NCBI GenBank assembly: GCA_014338185.1
Contig: QUBV01000015.1
Span: forward strand, 1-51,075
DNA length: 51,075 nucleotides
DNA from: Lysobacterales bacterium
GTDB taxonomy: Bacteria > Pseudomonadota > Gammaproteobacteria > Xanthomonadales > Rhodanobacteraceae
Reading direction: 5' to 3'
Shown: one piece after another, positions 7,231 through 15,760 of the stretch
Layout of the letters: every line of letters begins with the position of its first letter
Position numbering within the stretch: the first letter of the stretch is position 1
Notes under the pieces: model-generated
Database searches by the model: none
The model's input: the letters and a program-made list of their open reading frames with translations, nothing else
What the model was told of the DNA's origin: nothing
Program-made: the position numbers and the translations under genes

Positions 7231-9953
7231 TGCGCCGGCCTGGCAGATTGGCCGTGCGGGCCGCGGCGTGCAGGTCCGTCGAAATCGAGCACCACGATGG
7301 TGTCGTCGGCCACGGCGGCTGGCGGCTGCGCGTTCGTGGTCATGCGTTGCCACAACCCGCGCAACCATGCCGACAGCGCGCGCCGTGGCGGTGTCGGCTC
7401 GCGCAGCGCGCGTCCGACCGCATCGCGTCCGGTGGTGGGCGAGGCGGCATACACGCGCGCTTCGGTCACCTGCGCGGCCAGCGCGGCCGGTACCGGCAGG
7501 CGGAAGCGCACCGCATCGACGCGGTATTGGTCGCGCGCAAGCCGGTCGCCCTTGCCATCGAGCCAGTCCACCGTGACGTTGCCGTCGAAGCGCGGCAGGC
7601 GCAGGTCGACCAGCGCGCCCGGGCTCCAGCGTGCGCCGTCGAACATCACGCTGGCCTCGTCGCTGGGGCGCTCCAGCACCAGTGCGGGATCGCCGAGCAG
7701 GTTGTACATCTCCACCAGCACGCGGTCGGTGGTCTCGCGCTTGGCACGCACCAGCGCCTCGCCGATCGTCGCGCCCGGCCGCAGCAACTGCGAAATCACG
7801 GCCTTGCTGTAGGGCAGCGTGGGCGAATTGCGCCACGACGCCGCGAACACCGCCACCGCGCCCTTGCCCGGTTCGCGCAGGAAGCGTTCGCCGATCGAGT
7901 CCTCGGTCGGGTTGTCGAACGGCGCCGAATAGCAGGTCATCGACAGCACCATCGGCAGCCGCTCGCCGTTGCCGAGACTGCCCACGTCATCGAGCGTGAA
8001 CAGGTCCTGGTTGTTGGTGAGGTCGGGTGGGCCGGTGCGCCAGATGTAGCGCCCGCCGTGGCCGATGAAGTGCACGAGCAGGCGGCCCTGGTCGATGCCG
8101 TCGTGGATCGCGCGCTGGTGCGCGGCGTTGGCGCTGAGCTCGGGCGTGGCGTAGACCTTGTCGGCGACGAAGCCTTCGGCCGCGAGCGTGGCCGCGAGCT
8201 GGTCGGAGGCGGAATGGAAGCTGCGCACCTCGTCGGCGATGAACATCACGTCGCGCCGCCACGCACCCAGTTGCGGCTTGCTCTGGTAGTCGATGGTCTT
8301 GGCGACGATCGCGCCGACTTCCTCGGGCTTGACCACCGGCAGGCGCCCGACCGCGACCACCGGGTGCCAGTCGCCCGGCTCGACCGCGCCGTACCAGTTG
8401 TCGCTGGCCGACTGGCCTTCGGGCGAGGGGAACTGCCAGGTCGGGATGAGGTTGCGGTCGGCGAGCTTTTTCGGCACGTCCTTGTAGGTGCCACCGGGCA
8501 CCGCGCCGAAGTGGCCCGGGAACAGCAGCTCGCGATCGGTCCACTTGGCATAGGCCAGGTCGTTGTAGGTCTCGTGGCGGATGTCGAAGCTCGCATCGCC
8601 CACCAGCAGCAGGAAGCGCACGCGCTTGGGCCAGCGGTGGTAGGCCGCATCGACGAGGTTGCGGATCGCCTGCGGGTGGCTGATGCCATGGTTGAACTGA
8701 TCGTAGACCTCGTCGATGTCGAGCACGGCGACCGACAGCCCGCGCTGGCGGTGGAACTGCGCCAGCGGCAGGATCGCCTCGTGCAGGCTCGGATGGGTCA
8801 CGATGAGATAGTCGTAACCCTGTGCGGGCGCCTGCCACTGTTCGCCGCGCACCGCGCGCAGCGCGGTCGGACGCAGGAACGCATCCCCGGGCAGCGGGTA
8901 CAGCTCGGTATCGGGCGTCGCCGCCGCATAAGCCAGGCGCCCGCCGCCGAGGGCATGGCCGCTGCGGCGCACGCCGTCGCTGCCGTACAGCACCGGCGCG
9001 CTGGCGGCATGCGAGCGCAGCTCGAGCGCCACCTCGCCCTCGCGCGCGCGCAGCGGCAGCCGCGTGGTGTCGAGGTCGCCCGCGATCGGATAGACCGCTT
9101 CGAGCCAGTTGAACATCACCACGTCGATGAGATCGTTCTGCGCCAGGCTCGATGCGCGGCGCCTGGCCACCTGCATCACCAGCGTGTTGCCCGTGGCCTT
9201 GAGCCGGGCGGCCGGCACCACCAGCGCCTGCACGGTCTCGTCGCGGTCGTGCCACATGCGCGGGGCCAGTTCCTGGCCATTGAGCGTGAGCTTGAGCACG
9301 TGGTCGAAGGGCCGGTCGTCGCGCCGCGCACCGCCACCGATCTGCGACAGGCCGCGCAGGTTCAGGCGCAGCGTGACCTCGCCGCCGCGCGCGTCGAAAT
9401 CGGGCAGGTCGAAATCGATCGTCACCGGCTGCGGATCGACCTGGGTGAGCTTGGCCCACATCCACACGTCCGGTTCCTCGCCCGGCTGCTGCTGCTCCTG
9501 GTCGAGTCGGATCATGAGGTTGTCCTGCTCCAGGTGCAGGCGCCGCTGCGCGCGACCGCTGGCGACCGCGGGCGCGGCCGCCTCGCGCAGGCGCGCGTGC
9601 GGGCCCGGCGTGGCCGCAAGCAGGTACACGTTGTGCACCGCATAGGGATCGAACCATGACTCGGGTCCGTGCAGCTGGCGGCCGAGCCACTCGATGCGAT
9701 CGCCCGCGGCGAAGCGCTCGCCGCGCGCGACCACGCGCAGCGGCACTTCCTCGCCGCGCCAGCTCAGCACGAGGTCGTCGGCCTTGCAGTCGGCCAGTCC
9801 CGGCTGCGCGGCCACGATCGCGGCGTGGTCGAGCGCGTACACGCCGCTCTGCTCGAGCTCGATGTGCAGGCGGCCCTCGCAGGCATGCGCGGGCGGCGCC
9901 AGCAAGGCAAGGAGTAGCGCGGCGGTGCGCAGGAGGGACAGGCGTGGGAGCAT
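7227..9953 (-). CDS. Exported C25-family (gingipain-like) cysteine peptidase
   Basis: A 908-aa secreted protein. A signal peptide (LSLLRTAALLLALLAPPAHA) precedes the mature start at Cys-Glu-Gly. The central domain carries the C25/caspase-fold dyad: His632 in HFIGHGG and Cys674 in TCYSAPFD. Nearby family-like stretches are LLLVGDASFDI, VAVGRLPV and GAVAVFAASW. The first 300 or so residues are beta-rich, like the N-terminal region of gingipain-type proteins. The C-terminal about 150 residues form another beta-like domain. No type IX sorting domain is evident, and gammaproteobacteria lack that system, so it may stay periplasmic or use another route. The start was chosen at the signal peptide rather than an ATG 25 codons upstream. 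It is followed by the coupled NUDIX gene. Confidence 0.85.
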   Translation of the reverse strand: MLPRLSLLRTAALLLALLAPPAHACEGRLHIELEQSGVYALDHAAIVAAQPGLADCKADDLVLSWRGEEVPLRVVARGERFAAGDRIEWLGRQLHGPESWFDPYAVHNVYLLAATPGPHARLREAAAPAVASGRAQRRLHLEQDNLMIRLDQEQQQPGEEPDVWMWAKLTQVDPQPVTIDFDLPDFDARGGEVTLRLNLRGLSQIGGGARRDDRPFDHVLKLTLNGQELAPRMWHDRDETVQALVVPAARLKATGNTLVMQVARRRASSLAQNDLIDVVMFNWLEAVYPIAGDLDTTRLPLRAREGEVALELRSHAASAPVLYGSDGVRRSGHALGGGRLAYAAATPDTELYPLPGDAFLRPTALRAVRGEQWQAPAQGYDYLIVTHPSLHEAILPLAQFHRQRGLSVAVLDIDEVYDQFNHGISHPQAIRNLVDAAYHRWPKRVRFLLLVGDASFDIRHETYNDLAYAKWTDRELLFPGHFGAVPGGTYKDVPKKLADRNLIPTWQFPSPEGQSASDNWYGAVEPGDWHPVVAVGRLPVVKPEEVGAIVAKTIDYQSKPQLGAWRRDVMFIADEVRSFHSASDQLAATLAAEGFVADKVYATPELSANAAHQRAIHDGIDQGRLLVHFIGHGGRYIWRTGPPDLTNNQDLFTLDDVGSLGNGERLPMVLSMTCYSAPFDNPTEDSIGERFLREPGKGAVAVFAASWRNSPTLPYSKAVISQLLRPGATIGEALVRAKRETTDRVLVEMYNLLGDPALVLERPSDEASVMFDGARWSPGALVDLRLPRFDGNVTVDWLDGKGDRLARDQYRVDAVRFRLPVPAALAAQVTEARVYAASPTTGRDAVGRALREPTPPRRALSAWLRGLWQRMTTNAQPPAAVADDTIVVLDFDGPARRGPHGQSARPAQ

Positions 9954-10050
9954 GGGCGGGGTCGGCCGCACGGGACGGGCGCGCGCGGCAGCAGCATCGG
10001 GAACCGGCAAGGCTAGCCGGCGCGCCACGCGCCCGCAACCGCGGTCCCGT

Positions 10051-10818
10051 TCATGCGTGCGCGGCGGGTGCGCCGTAGTAGTGCGCGAGCAGGCTCGCGA
10101 CCGCGGGTGCGGCGCGGCGCAGCAGCGCGGGGTCGGAGAAATGCAGCTCGCTCGTCACCGCGAAGAACTCGTCGGCGCTGTCGGCCGCGTAGGGATCGAT
10201 GAGGGTGTCGCGGCCGTGGTCGAGCGCGCGGCACAGCGCATCGTAGGCGGCCTGCATCGTGCTGATCCAATCGCGGCGTGCGATGTGCGCGGGCAGGCGC
10301 GGCACGCCGTCGGCCGGGCCGTCGAGCATGTCGAGCTTGTGTGCGATCTCGTGCACGACCACGTTGAAGCCGTCGAACGGCTGCGCGAGGTCGGTGGCGA
10401 CATCGGCCCACGACAGGATCAGCGGGCCGCGCTCCCACGCCTCGCCGATGAGCTCGTCGGCGCCTTCGGTGACCACGCCCGAGTCCTCGTCGTGGTACTG
10501 CCGCTGCACGCGAAACTCGCCCGGATACACGATGACCTCGCGCCAGCCATCGAGCCAGCGCGCGTCCAGGCCCAGCACGGGCAGGCTCGCCAGTGCCGCG
10601 ATCGCGAGGCACTGGCCCGGCTCGAATTCGTGGCCTGCGGCGGCGCTGAAGGTCTTGCGCGCGAGGAAGCGCGCCGCGAGCGCGCGCAGGCGCGCGAGCG
10701 CGGCTGCGTCGAGCGTGGCGAACAGCGGCGATGACGCCAGCAGCGCCTGCCAGTCGGGGTCGGCGATCGCGGCCACCGCAGCGCGCGTCGCCCACCAGCG
10801 ACGCAGCACCTGGATCAT
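10051..10818 (-). CDS. mtfA: MtfA-type M90 zinc metallopeptidase
   Basis: A 255-aa cytosolic zinc-dependent aminopeptidase of the MtfA family. In E. coli, MtfA binds the glucose-PTS repressor Mlc. The sequence shows the zinc motif HEIAHKLD with His156, Glu157 and His160, preceded by the family stretch GFNVVVHE, and a downstream D-E-F-F-A-V-x-S-E-L-x-F segment expected to supply the third ligand. Length matches the family (about 260). It lies 51 bp downstream of a small exported-protein gene on the same strand and 97 bp upstream of the C25 peptidase, so a loose operon is possible. Whether an Mlc-like target exists here is unknown. Confidence 0.9.
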   Translation of the reverse strand: MIQVLRRWWATRAAVAAIADPDWQALLASSPLFATLDAAALARLRALAARFLARKTFSAAAGHEFEPGQCLAIAALASLPVLGLDARWLDGWREVIVYPGEFRVQRQYHDEDSGVVTEGADELIGEAWERGPLILSWADVATDLAQPFDGFNVVVHEIAHKLDMLDGPADGVPRLPAHIARRDWISTMQAAYDALCRALDHGRDTLIDPYAADSADEFFAVTSELHFSDPALLRRAAPAVASLLAHYYGAPAAHA

Positions 10819-10869
10819 GTGCGCACCCGCGCCGCTGCGCGCGGTGCCCGCCGCCGCCGCACCGCTTGC

Positions 10870-11220
10870 CTACTTGATCGCGCCGGGCACCAGCGACTGC
10901 CAGCGGTAGGTCGGCCGGTGCGGCGTGGTGACCGCGGGGGCCACCGCATCGCCGGTCGAGCCGGCGCCACGCGCGGCCGTCGCGGCACCCGCATCGGTAC
11001 TGCCGCGCGTGCTTGCGGCGGCAGGCAGGGCGGGCAGGGTCGCGGCATCCTCGTTGCAATCGGTGGCGGCACCGGGCCGGCCCATGGCACCCGAGGCGCC
11101 GTAGTCGGCCGTGGCGAAGGCCGCCGCAGCGACCTCGTCGGGCACGGACTGGCGGGCAAGGACGCTGGTGCTGGCAACGCAACCCGCGCCCATGATGAGG
11201 GCGACGATCAATGCTTTCAT
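10870..11220 (-). CDS. Small exported protein of unknown function
   Basis: A 116-aa protein with an N-terminal hydrophobic segment (MKALIVALIMGAGCVAS) ending in a plausible signal peptidase I site after VLA. The Cys in GAGC lacks a good lipobox residue at -3, so a lipoprotein is less likely. The mature part is Ala/Thr/Gly-rich and low-complexity, with one more Cys and a short conserved-looking end TYRWQSLVPG. AGGAG lies 8 nt before the ATG, which supports expression. It is divergent from birA across 249 bp. I do not recognise a family. Confidence 0.6.
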   Translation of the reverse strand: MKALIVALIMGAGCVASTSVLARQSVPDEVAAAAFATADYGASGAMGRPGAATDCNEDAATLPALPAAASTRGSTDAGAATAARGAGSTGDAVAPAVTTPHRPTYRWQSLVPGAIK

Positions 11221-11469
11221 GGCAAGGACTCCTGGCGCTGCGCCGAGGAAGCGCCAATGCTCGCACGAGTGGCGACACGGCTCCATCAGCTTGGTGTAAA
11301 GAACTGCATGGGGCGTGCCAGCGGTGGCGAGGCCATGCAAGCGCCCTGCCATGCGCATGCCGCGGTCGCGACCCCTGTCCACTGTCCGCGCGCGGACATC
11401 CGCCGGACGGGGCGCGACCGGCTGGCGGTCGCCACGTACACTGGTGTGGTGCCCGCTTCCGGCCAGGCG

Positions 11470-12468
11470 ATGTCCAAGCCCGCGTTGTCCACCCAGGCCA
11501 CCCCCCTGCGCGCCCTGTTGCTCGAACTGGGCCGGGCGCGCGAGTGCTCGGGCCAGGACCTCGCAAGCCGGCTCGGCCTGAGCCGCACCGCGGTGTGGAA
11601 GCAGGTCGAGCGGCTGCGCGCGGCCGGGGTCGACATCGAGGCGGTGGCGGGCCGCGGCTATCGGCTGGCCGCGCCGCCCGACCTGCTCGATGCGCAGGCG
11701 ATCGCCGCGGCGCTGCCCGCGGCGCTGCGCCGGCGCCTGGGCATGCTCGAAGTGGCCTGGCAGCTCGATTCCACCAACAGCGCCCTGTTGCGCCGCATCG
11801 AGACGGGCCTGGCCGACCGCAGCGTGTGCCTGGCCGAGCAGCAGAGCGCGGGCCGCGGCCGTCGCGGCCGGCCGTGGCGGATGCCGCTCGCGGGCGGGCT
11901 CGCGCTGTCGCTGTACCGGCGCTTCGATGGCGCGCTGGCGAGCCTGGCGGGACTCAGCCTCGTGGCCGGCCTGGCCGCGGCCGAGACACTGGCAGCCTGT
12001 GGCGTGGCCGGTGTCGGTCTCAAGTGGCCCAACGACCTGGTCGCACGTGGCGCCAAGCTCGGCGGCGTGCTGGTCGAACTCGGCGGCGAGGCACTGGGAC
12101 CGTGCCATGCGGTGATCGGCGTGGGCATCAACCTGCGCCTGGGCACGACACTGGCGGCGATCGGGCAGCCCGCGATCGACTTGGCCACGCTGGGCCCGCC
12201 GCCGCCGCGCAACCTGCTCGCGGCGCGGCTCATCGCTGCGCTGGAGCGCGCGATCGACGAGTTCGCGCAGGTCGGCCTGGGCCCGTTCGCGGCGCGTTAC
12301 GCGCGGCTGGACGTGCTGCGCGGGCAGCCGGTGCAGGTGCTGCACGCGGGCGGCAGCCGGCCCGGCATCGCGCGCGGCATCGACGCGCGCGGCGCGCTGC
12401 GGGTGGCCTTCGACGAGGGTGAACGCGCGATCGACAGCGGCGAGGTGAGTGTGAGGACGAACCGATGA
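11470..12468 (+). CDS. birA: Biotin-protein ligase / biotin operon repressor
   Basis: A 332-aa bifunctional BirA. An N-terminal winged helix-turn-helix (about residues 12-62, LASRLGLSRTAVWKQVERLR) can bind DNA. The ligase domain attaches biotin to carboxylase carrier protein: biotinyl-AMP loop GRGRRGRPW from residue 128, catalytic KWPND with Lys185, then a C-terminal SH3-like cap. Retention of the HTH suggests it also represses biotin genes, none of which is in the window. The open frame extends over 200 codons upstream, but homology-like sequence begins only here. The stop overlaps coaX by ATGA. A TACACT hexamer 28 nt upstream of the ATG may be the -10 element. Confidence 0.95.
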   Translation: MSKPALSTQATPLRALLLELGRARECSGQDLASRLGLSRTAVWKQVERLRAAGVDIEAVAGRGYRLAAPPDLLDAQAIAAALPAALRRRLGMLEVAWQLDSTNSALLRRIETGLADRSVCLAEQQSAGRGRRGRPWRMPLAGGLALSLYRRFDGALASLAGLSLVAGLAAAETLAACGVAGVGLKWPNDLVARGAKLGGVLVELGGEALGPCHAVIGVGINLRLGTTLAAIGQPAIDLATLGPPPPRNLLAARLIAALERAIDEFAQVGLGPFAARYARLDVLRGQPVQVLHAGGSRPGIARGIDARGALRVAFDEGERAIDSGEVSVRTNR

Positions 12469-13205
12469 AATTGCTGGTCGACATCGGCAATTCGCGTGTG
12501 AAGTGGGCCAGCCTCGGGCGCGAGGGGCTGGTTCCCGGCGGCGCGTTCGCGCATGCGGGGCAAGCGCTGCCCGAGCTGCTCGCGCGCGAATGGCGCACGC
12601 TCGCGGGTGTCACCGCGGTATGGGTGGCGAGCGTGGTCGGCGCCGCGGTCGAAGCCGAACTGGGCCAGTTCGTGCGCGAGCGCTTCGGCCGCGTCGCCCA
12701 TTTCGTGCGCAGTCCGGCCGCGGCACTGGGCGTGCGCAACGCCTACGCCCAGCCGCAGCAGTTGGGCGTGGACCGCTTCCTCGCGCTGGCCGCCGCGCAT
12801 GCGCGCTCGCCCGCGCTGCAGGTGCTGGCCAGCGTCGGTACCGCGCTCACGATCGATGCGCTCACGGCCGACGGCATGCACCTGGGCGGCCTCATCCTGC
12901 CCAGCCCGATGCTGATGCGCCGCACCCTCGGCAACGCGACCGCACGCGTCGAGACGCAGGGGGGCAGCTACCAGGCTTGGCCGGCCTCGACCGCGGATGG
13001 CGTGTACAGCGGTGCGCTGGTGGCGGCGGTGGCGGCGATCGGGCACTTCCATGGCGCGCTGGAGCGGCGCTGCGAGGCACGCGCGGCGCTGCTGCTCGCG
13101 GGCGGCGGCAGCGACGAACTGCTGCCGCTGCTGCCCGCCGCGCAGCGCGTGCCCGACCTGGTGCTGCAGGGCCTGGCGTTGTGGGCGCGCACGCCGCCGG
13201 CGTGA
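12465..13205 (+). CDS. coaX: Type III pantothenate kinase
   Basis: A 246-aa enzyme phosphorylating pantothenate in the first step of coenzyme A synthesis. It shows the ASKHA-type nucleotide motif at the N-terminus (LLVDIGNSRVKW, Asp6), the GVDR segment equivalent to the family G-x-D-R, and the VGTALTIDAL phosphate-2-like motif. Type III enzymes are insensitive to CoA feedback. It is translationally coupled to birA (4-bp overlap), an arrangement well known in gammaproteobacteria, and is followed by the SPOR-domain gene. Confidence 0.95.
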   Translation: MKLLVDIGNSRVKWASLGREGLVPGGAFAHAGQALPELLAREWRTLAGVTAVWVASVVGAAVEAELGQFVRERFGRVAHFVRSPAAALGVRNAYAQPQQLGVDRFLALAAAHARSPALQVLASVGTALTIDALTADGMHLGGLILPSPMLMRRTLGNATARVETQGGSYQAWPASTADGVYSGALVAAVAAIGHFHGALERRCEARAALLLAGGGSDELLPLLPAAQRVPDLVLQGLALWARTPPA

Positions 13206-13269
13206 CGCGGCGGCAGGCACGGCGCTGCTAGACTCGCGGTCCGGCTCGCCCCGCCCGCTTTCGGTTGTC

Positions 13270-13935
13270 ATGGTTGCCCGCATCCTGTTCCTGCTGCTGC
13301 TCGCGCTCAATCTCGGCGCCGCTGCGTGGCTGGTGTTCGCGCCCGCGCGCGAAACGCGCCGCGCCGCGCTGACCGACCCGGGCGTGCCGATGCTGCAACT
13401 GCTGGCCGAACGCGATGCCGCGATCGCGCAACCGGAGCTGGACAGCCTGCCCGAGAGCGAGGCCGACCTGGCCAACGACGTGTGCCGCACGCTGGGGCCG
13501 TTCCACACCCAGGCCGATGCGCGCGCCGCGGCCACCGCGCTGCGGCCGCTGGTCAAGCGCAGCCGCACGCGCGAGACGCAGCAGACGCAGACGCGCGGCT
13601 ACTGGGTGTACTTCGCGGCCGCTCCAAGCCGCGAGCAGGCGCTGGCCAGCGCGCGCCAGCTGGCCGAGCGCAAAGTGCGCGACTACTACGTGATCACCGC
13701 GGGCGAGCAGCAGAACATGATCTCGCTCGGCCTGTTCCGCGACCAGGGCAATGCCGAGCGGCGGCGCGCCGAACTGGCCGCGCTCGGCTTCGATCCCAGG
13801 ATCGCCACGCGCAGCGAGGACCTGCCGCTGTACTGGATCGACTTCGCGCTGGTCGGCAACGAACTGCCGGCCGATTTCGCCGCCACGGTGCCGATGCCCG
13901 GCGGCGCGAGCGTGGCGCCGGTGGCCTGCTTTTGA
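13270..13935 (+). CDS. SPOR-domain membrane protein
   Basis: A 221-aa protein with an N-terminal membrane anchor (MVARILFLLLLALNLGAAAW), an acidic/variable linker containing a short Cys segment (NDVCRTLGPF), and a C-terminal SPOR-like domain at about residues 110-195 (RGYWVYFAAAPSREQA and MISLGLFRDQGNAERRRAEL). SPOR domains bind denuded peptidoglycan at division septa. The gene sits directly after birA-coaX, where a SPOR gene is usual in related genera. A TAGACT hexamer at 13229-13234 may give it its own promoter. Its role in division is inferred from the domain only. Confidence 0.85.
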   Translation: MVARILFLLLLALNLGAAAWLVFAPARETRRAALTDPGVPMLQLLAERDAAIAQPELDSLPESEADLANDVCRTLGPFHTQADARAAATALRPLVKRSRTRETQQTQTRGYWVYFAAAPSREQALASARQLAERKVRDYYVITAGEQQNMISLGLFRDQGNAERRRAELAALGFDPRIATRSEDLPLYWIDFALVGNELPADFAATVPMPGGASVAPVACF

Positions 13936-13958
13936 TCCGTGGCGGTGCGGGCTACACT
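13932..13958 (+). promoter_or_regulatory. Candidate promoter of tRNA-Thr
   Basis: TTGATC (13932-13937, 4/6 to TTGACA) and TACACT (13953-13958, 4/6 to TATAAT) are separated by 15 bp, with a GC-only stretch after the -10. The TACACTGCG string recurs before two protein genes in this window. Spacing is short and the leader would be only a few nucleotides, so this is tentative. Confidence 0.4.
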
Positions 13959-13967
13959 GCGCGCCGC

Positions 13968-14040
13968 GCCGCTTTAGCTCAGTTGGTAGAGCAACCGCCT
14001 TGTAAGCGGTAGGTCATCTGTTCGAGTCAGATAAGCGGCA
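13968..14040 (+). tRNA. tRNA-Thr (anticodon TGT)
   Basis: A 73-nt cloverleaf. The acceptor stem is GCCGCTT paired with AAGCGGC plus discriminator A. The D arm contains AGCTCAGTTGGTAGAGC. The anticodon stem CCGCC/GGCGG-type pairing encloses the loop CTTGTAA with anticodon TGT, and the T arm is ATCTG-TTCGAGT-CAGAT. The 3' CCA is not encoded (TAC follows), so it must be added by CCA-transferase. It follows birA-coaX-SPOR, the same neighbourhood that carries thrU (also UGU) in enteric bacteria. Confidence 0.95.
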
Positions 14041-14047
14041 TACCCCT

Positions 14048-14074
14048 TGCGCGCGCCGCGCTGCCGCGCGCGCA
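14048..14074. terminator. Stem-loop between tRNA-Thr and convergent ldt gene
   Basis: A 9-bp GC-rich stem (14048-14056 with 14066-14074) and a 9-nt loop lie in the 38 bp separating the tRNA from the stop of the opposing gene. There is no U tract on either strand. The position suggests a bidirectional terminator, but alternating GC sequence can fold by chance. Confidence 0.4.
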
Positions 14075-14078
14075 CCGG

Positions 14079-14693
14079 TCAGGGATTGATGCGGATCGGC
14101 AGCGGCACGCGCACGCGCTCCCACAGCGCCTGCATGTCCGCATCCGACAGCGCGATGCAGCCGTCGGTCCAGTCCACGCCCGGGTTGAGCTGCAGCCAGG
14201 CGCGGAACGCCGCGTTGTTGGGCTGGCCGTGGATCATGATGTCGCCGCCGGGTGCGACGCCACGCGCACGCGCCTGCCGCCGGTCGGCCGCGTTGGGATA
14301 GGAAATGTGGATCGAGCGGTAGTACGCGCTCGCGGCGTTCTTGTAGTCGAGCACATAATCGCCCTCGGGCGTGCGCCGGTCGCCCTCGCGCGTCTTGTGC
14401 CCGAGCGGGTTGCCGCCCAGCGCCACCGCATAGCTCGCCAGCAGCGTGTCGCCCGCGTACACCGACAGGCGCCGCGCCGCCTTGTCGACCACGATGTGGC
14501 TGGCCCGGATCGCGGCCGGGGTGGCGGCCTGCGCGGGTGCGCAGGTGGCGAGCGTGGCGAGCAGCAGCGTGGCGATCATGGCGATGGCGCGGGTGGGGAG
14601 CGCCGATCCTGGCCAATCGCGCCCGCGTGCGCCACGGGCGCGGGGTTCTTCCGCGCCGCGCCCGTACCCGCTCGCGGCCGCATGCGCGCTCAT
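14079..14693 (-). CDS. Exported L,D-transpeptidase (YkuD family)
   Basis: A 204-aa protein with a YkuD catalytic domain: IVVDKAARRLSVY at the domain start, GGDIMIHGQPNN supplying the conserved His, and DWTDGCIALS with the catalytic Cys179. Such enzymes make 3-3 peptidoglycan cross-links or attach proteins to peptidoglycan in the periplasm. A signal-like segment (MIATLLLATLATCAPAQA) lies at residues 39-56. The true start may be that internal ATG (14579), but the annotated ATG overlaps the dinB stop as ATGA, which favours translational coupling with an unusually long N-region. I cannot decide between them. Confidence 0.85.
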   Translation of the reverse strand: MSAHAAASGYGRGAEEPRARGARGRDWPGSALPTRAIAMIATLLLATLATCAPAQAATPAAIRASHIVVDKAARRLSVYAGDTLLASYAVALGGNPLGHKTREGDRRTPEGDYVLDYKNAASAYYRSIHISYPNAADRRQARARGVAPGGDIMIHGQPNNAAFRAWLQLNPGVDWTDGCIALSDADMQALWERVRVPLPIRINP

Positions 14694-15760
14694 CCCTGCG
14701 CCTCGAACAGCTCGGCCTGCGCGGGCGTATCGTCGGGATCGATGAAGTTGGCCAGCCCCACGCCGACCAGCCGGTACAGCGTGGTCGCGGGCAGCTCGAT
14801 GCGTTCGCGCAGCTGCAGGGCCATGCGCGCGACCTCGGCCGCCGAGCCTGGTGGCTGCACCGGCGTGAGGCTGCGCGTGAGGATGCGGAACTCGCGGGTC
14901 TTGAGCTTGAGCACCACGGTGCGCGCGATGCGCCGGCTGCGCCGGCTCGCGCTCCAGCTGCGCTGGGCGAGGTCACGGATCATCGCGGTGGTGGTCGCCA
15001 GTGGCACGTCGCTGCTCAGGGTGTCCTCGCACGAGATCGAGCGCGTCGGCCGGTCGGGATGCACCTGGCCATGGTCGATGCCATGCGCCAGTTCGGACAG
15101 GCGGCGGCCGTGGCGGCCAAAGCGTGCTTCCAGCGCATGCACCTCGCACGCGCGCAGTTCGCCCACGGTGCGGATGCCGAGTGCGGCCAGGCGCGCCTCC
15201 ATCACGCGGCCCACGCCATGGATGCGTGCCACCGGCAGTGGCGCGAGGAAGTCGAGCACCTGGTGCGGCTTGATCACGAACAGGCCGTCGGGCTTGCGCC
15301 AATCCGAGGCGATCTTGGCGAGGAACTTGGCCGGCGCCACGCCGGCCGACGCGGTGAGGCCGGTTTCCGCGCGGATCTGCGCGCGGATCGCCTGCGCGAT
15401 CGCGGTCGCGCTGCCGAGCGTGGAGGTGGCTGCGGTGACGTCGAGGTAGGCCTCGTCCAGCGACAGCGGTTCCACCAGGTCGGTATGGCGCAGCAGGATC
15501 GTCCGCACCTGTTGCGACACCGCCTTGTAGCGCGCGAAATCCGGTGGCACGAAGATCGCGTCCGGGCACAGCCGTTCGGCCCGCGCCGCGGGCATGGCCG
15601 AGCGCACGCCGTGGCGCCGCGCCTCGTAGCTGGCCGCGCACACCACCGAGCGCGCGCCGCGCCAGGCCACCACCACGGGTCGCCCGCGCAGCGAGGGATC
15701 GTCGCGTTGCTCGACCGAGGCGTAGAACGCGTCCATGTCGATGTGGATGAACTTGTGCAT
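14690..15760 (-). CDS. dinB: DNA polymerase IV (Y-family translesion polymerase)
   Basis: A 356-aa error-prone polymerase that bypasses damaged bases. The N-terminus HKFIHIDMDAFYASVE holds the first catalytic Asp. SLDEAYLDVT contains Asp102 and Glu103, the other metal-binding residues. The thumb/HhH segment ARIHGVGRVMEARLAALGI and a little-finger domain follow. The C-terminus ends EAQG, with no obvious beta-clamp pentapeptide except LFEAQG-like residues. An ATG 8 codons upstream is possible, but homology begins at the chosen start. No clear LexA box was found in the 135 bp separating it from the divergent DUF4124 gene. It is coupled to the L,D-transpeptidase gene downstream. Confidence 0.95.
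   Translation of the reverse strand: MHKFIHIDMDAFYASVEQRDDPSLRGRPVVVAWRGARSVVCAASYEARRHGVRSAMPAARAERLCPDAIFVPPDFARYKAVSQQVRTILLRHTDLVEPLSLDEAYLDVTAATSTLGSATAIAQAIRAQIRAETGLTASAGVAPAKFLAKIASDWRKPDGLFVIKPHQVLDFLAPLPVARIHGVGRVMEARLAALGIRTVGELRACEVHALEARFGRHGRRLSELAHGIDHGQVHPDRPTRSISCEDTLSSDVPLATTTAMIRDLAQRSWSASRRSRRIARTVVLKLKTREFRILTRSLTPVQPPGSAAEVARMALQLRERIELPATTLYRLVGVGLANFIDPDDTPAQAELFEAQG

Noticed and set aside
11383..11398. Perfect 16-bp palindrome TGTCCGCGCGCGGACA between the small exported-protein gene and birA as a BirA operator
   Set aside because: GC-rich palindromes of this length are expected about by chance in 51 kb of such DNA, and it does not resemble a known BirA operator.
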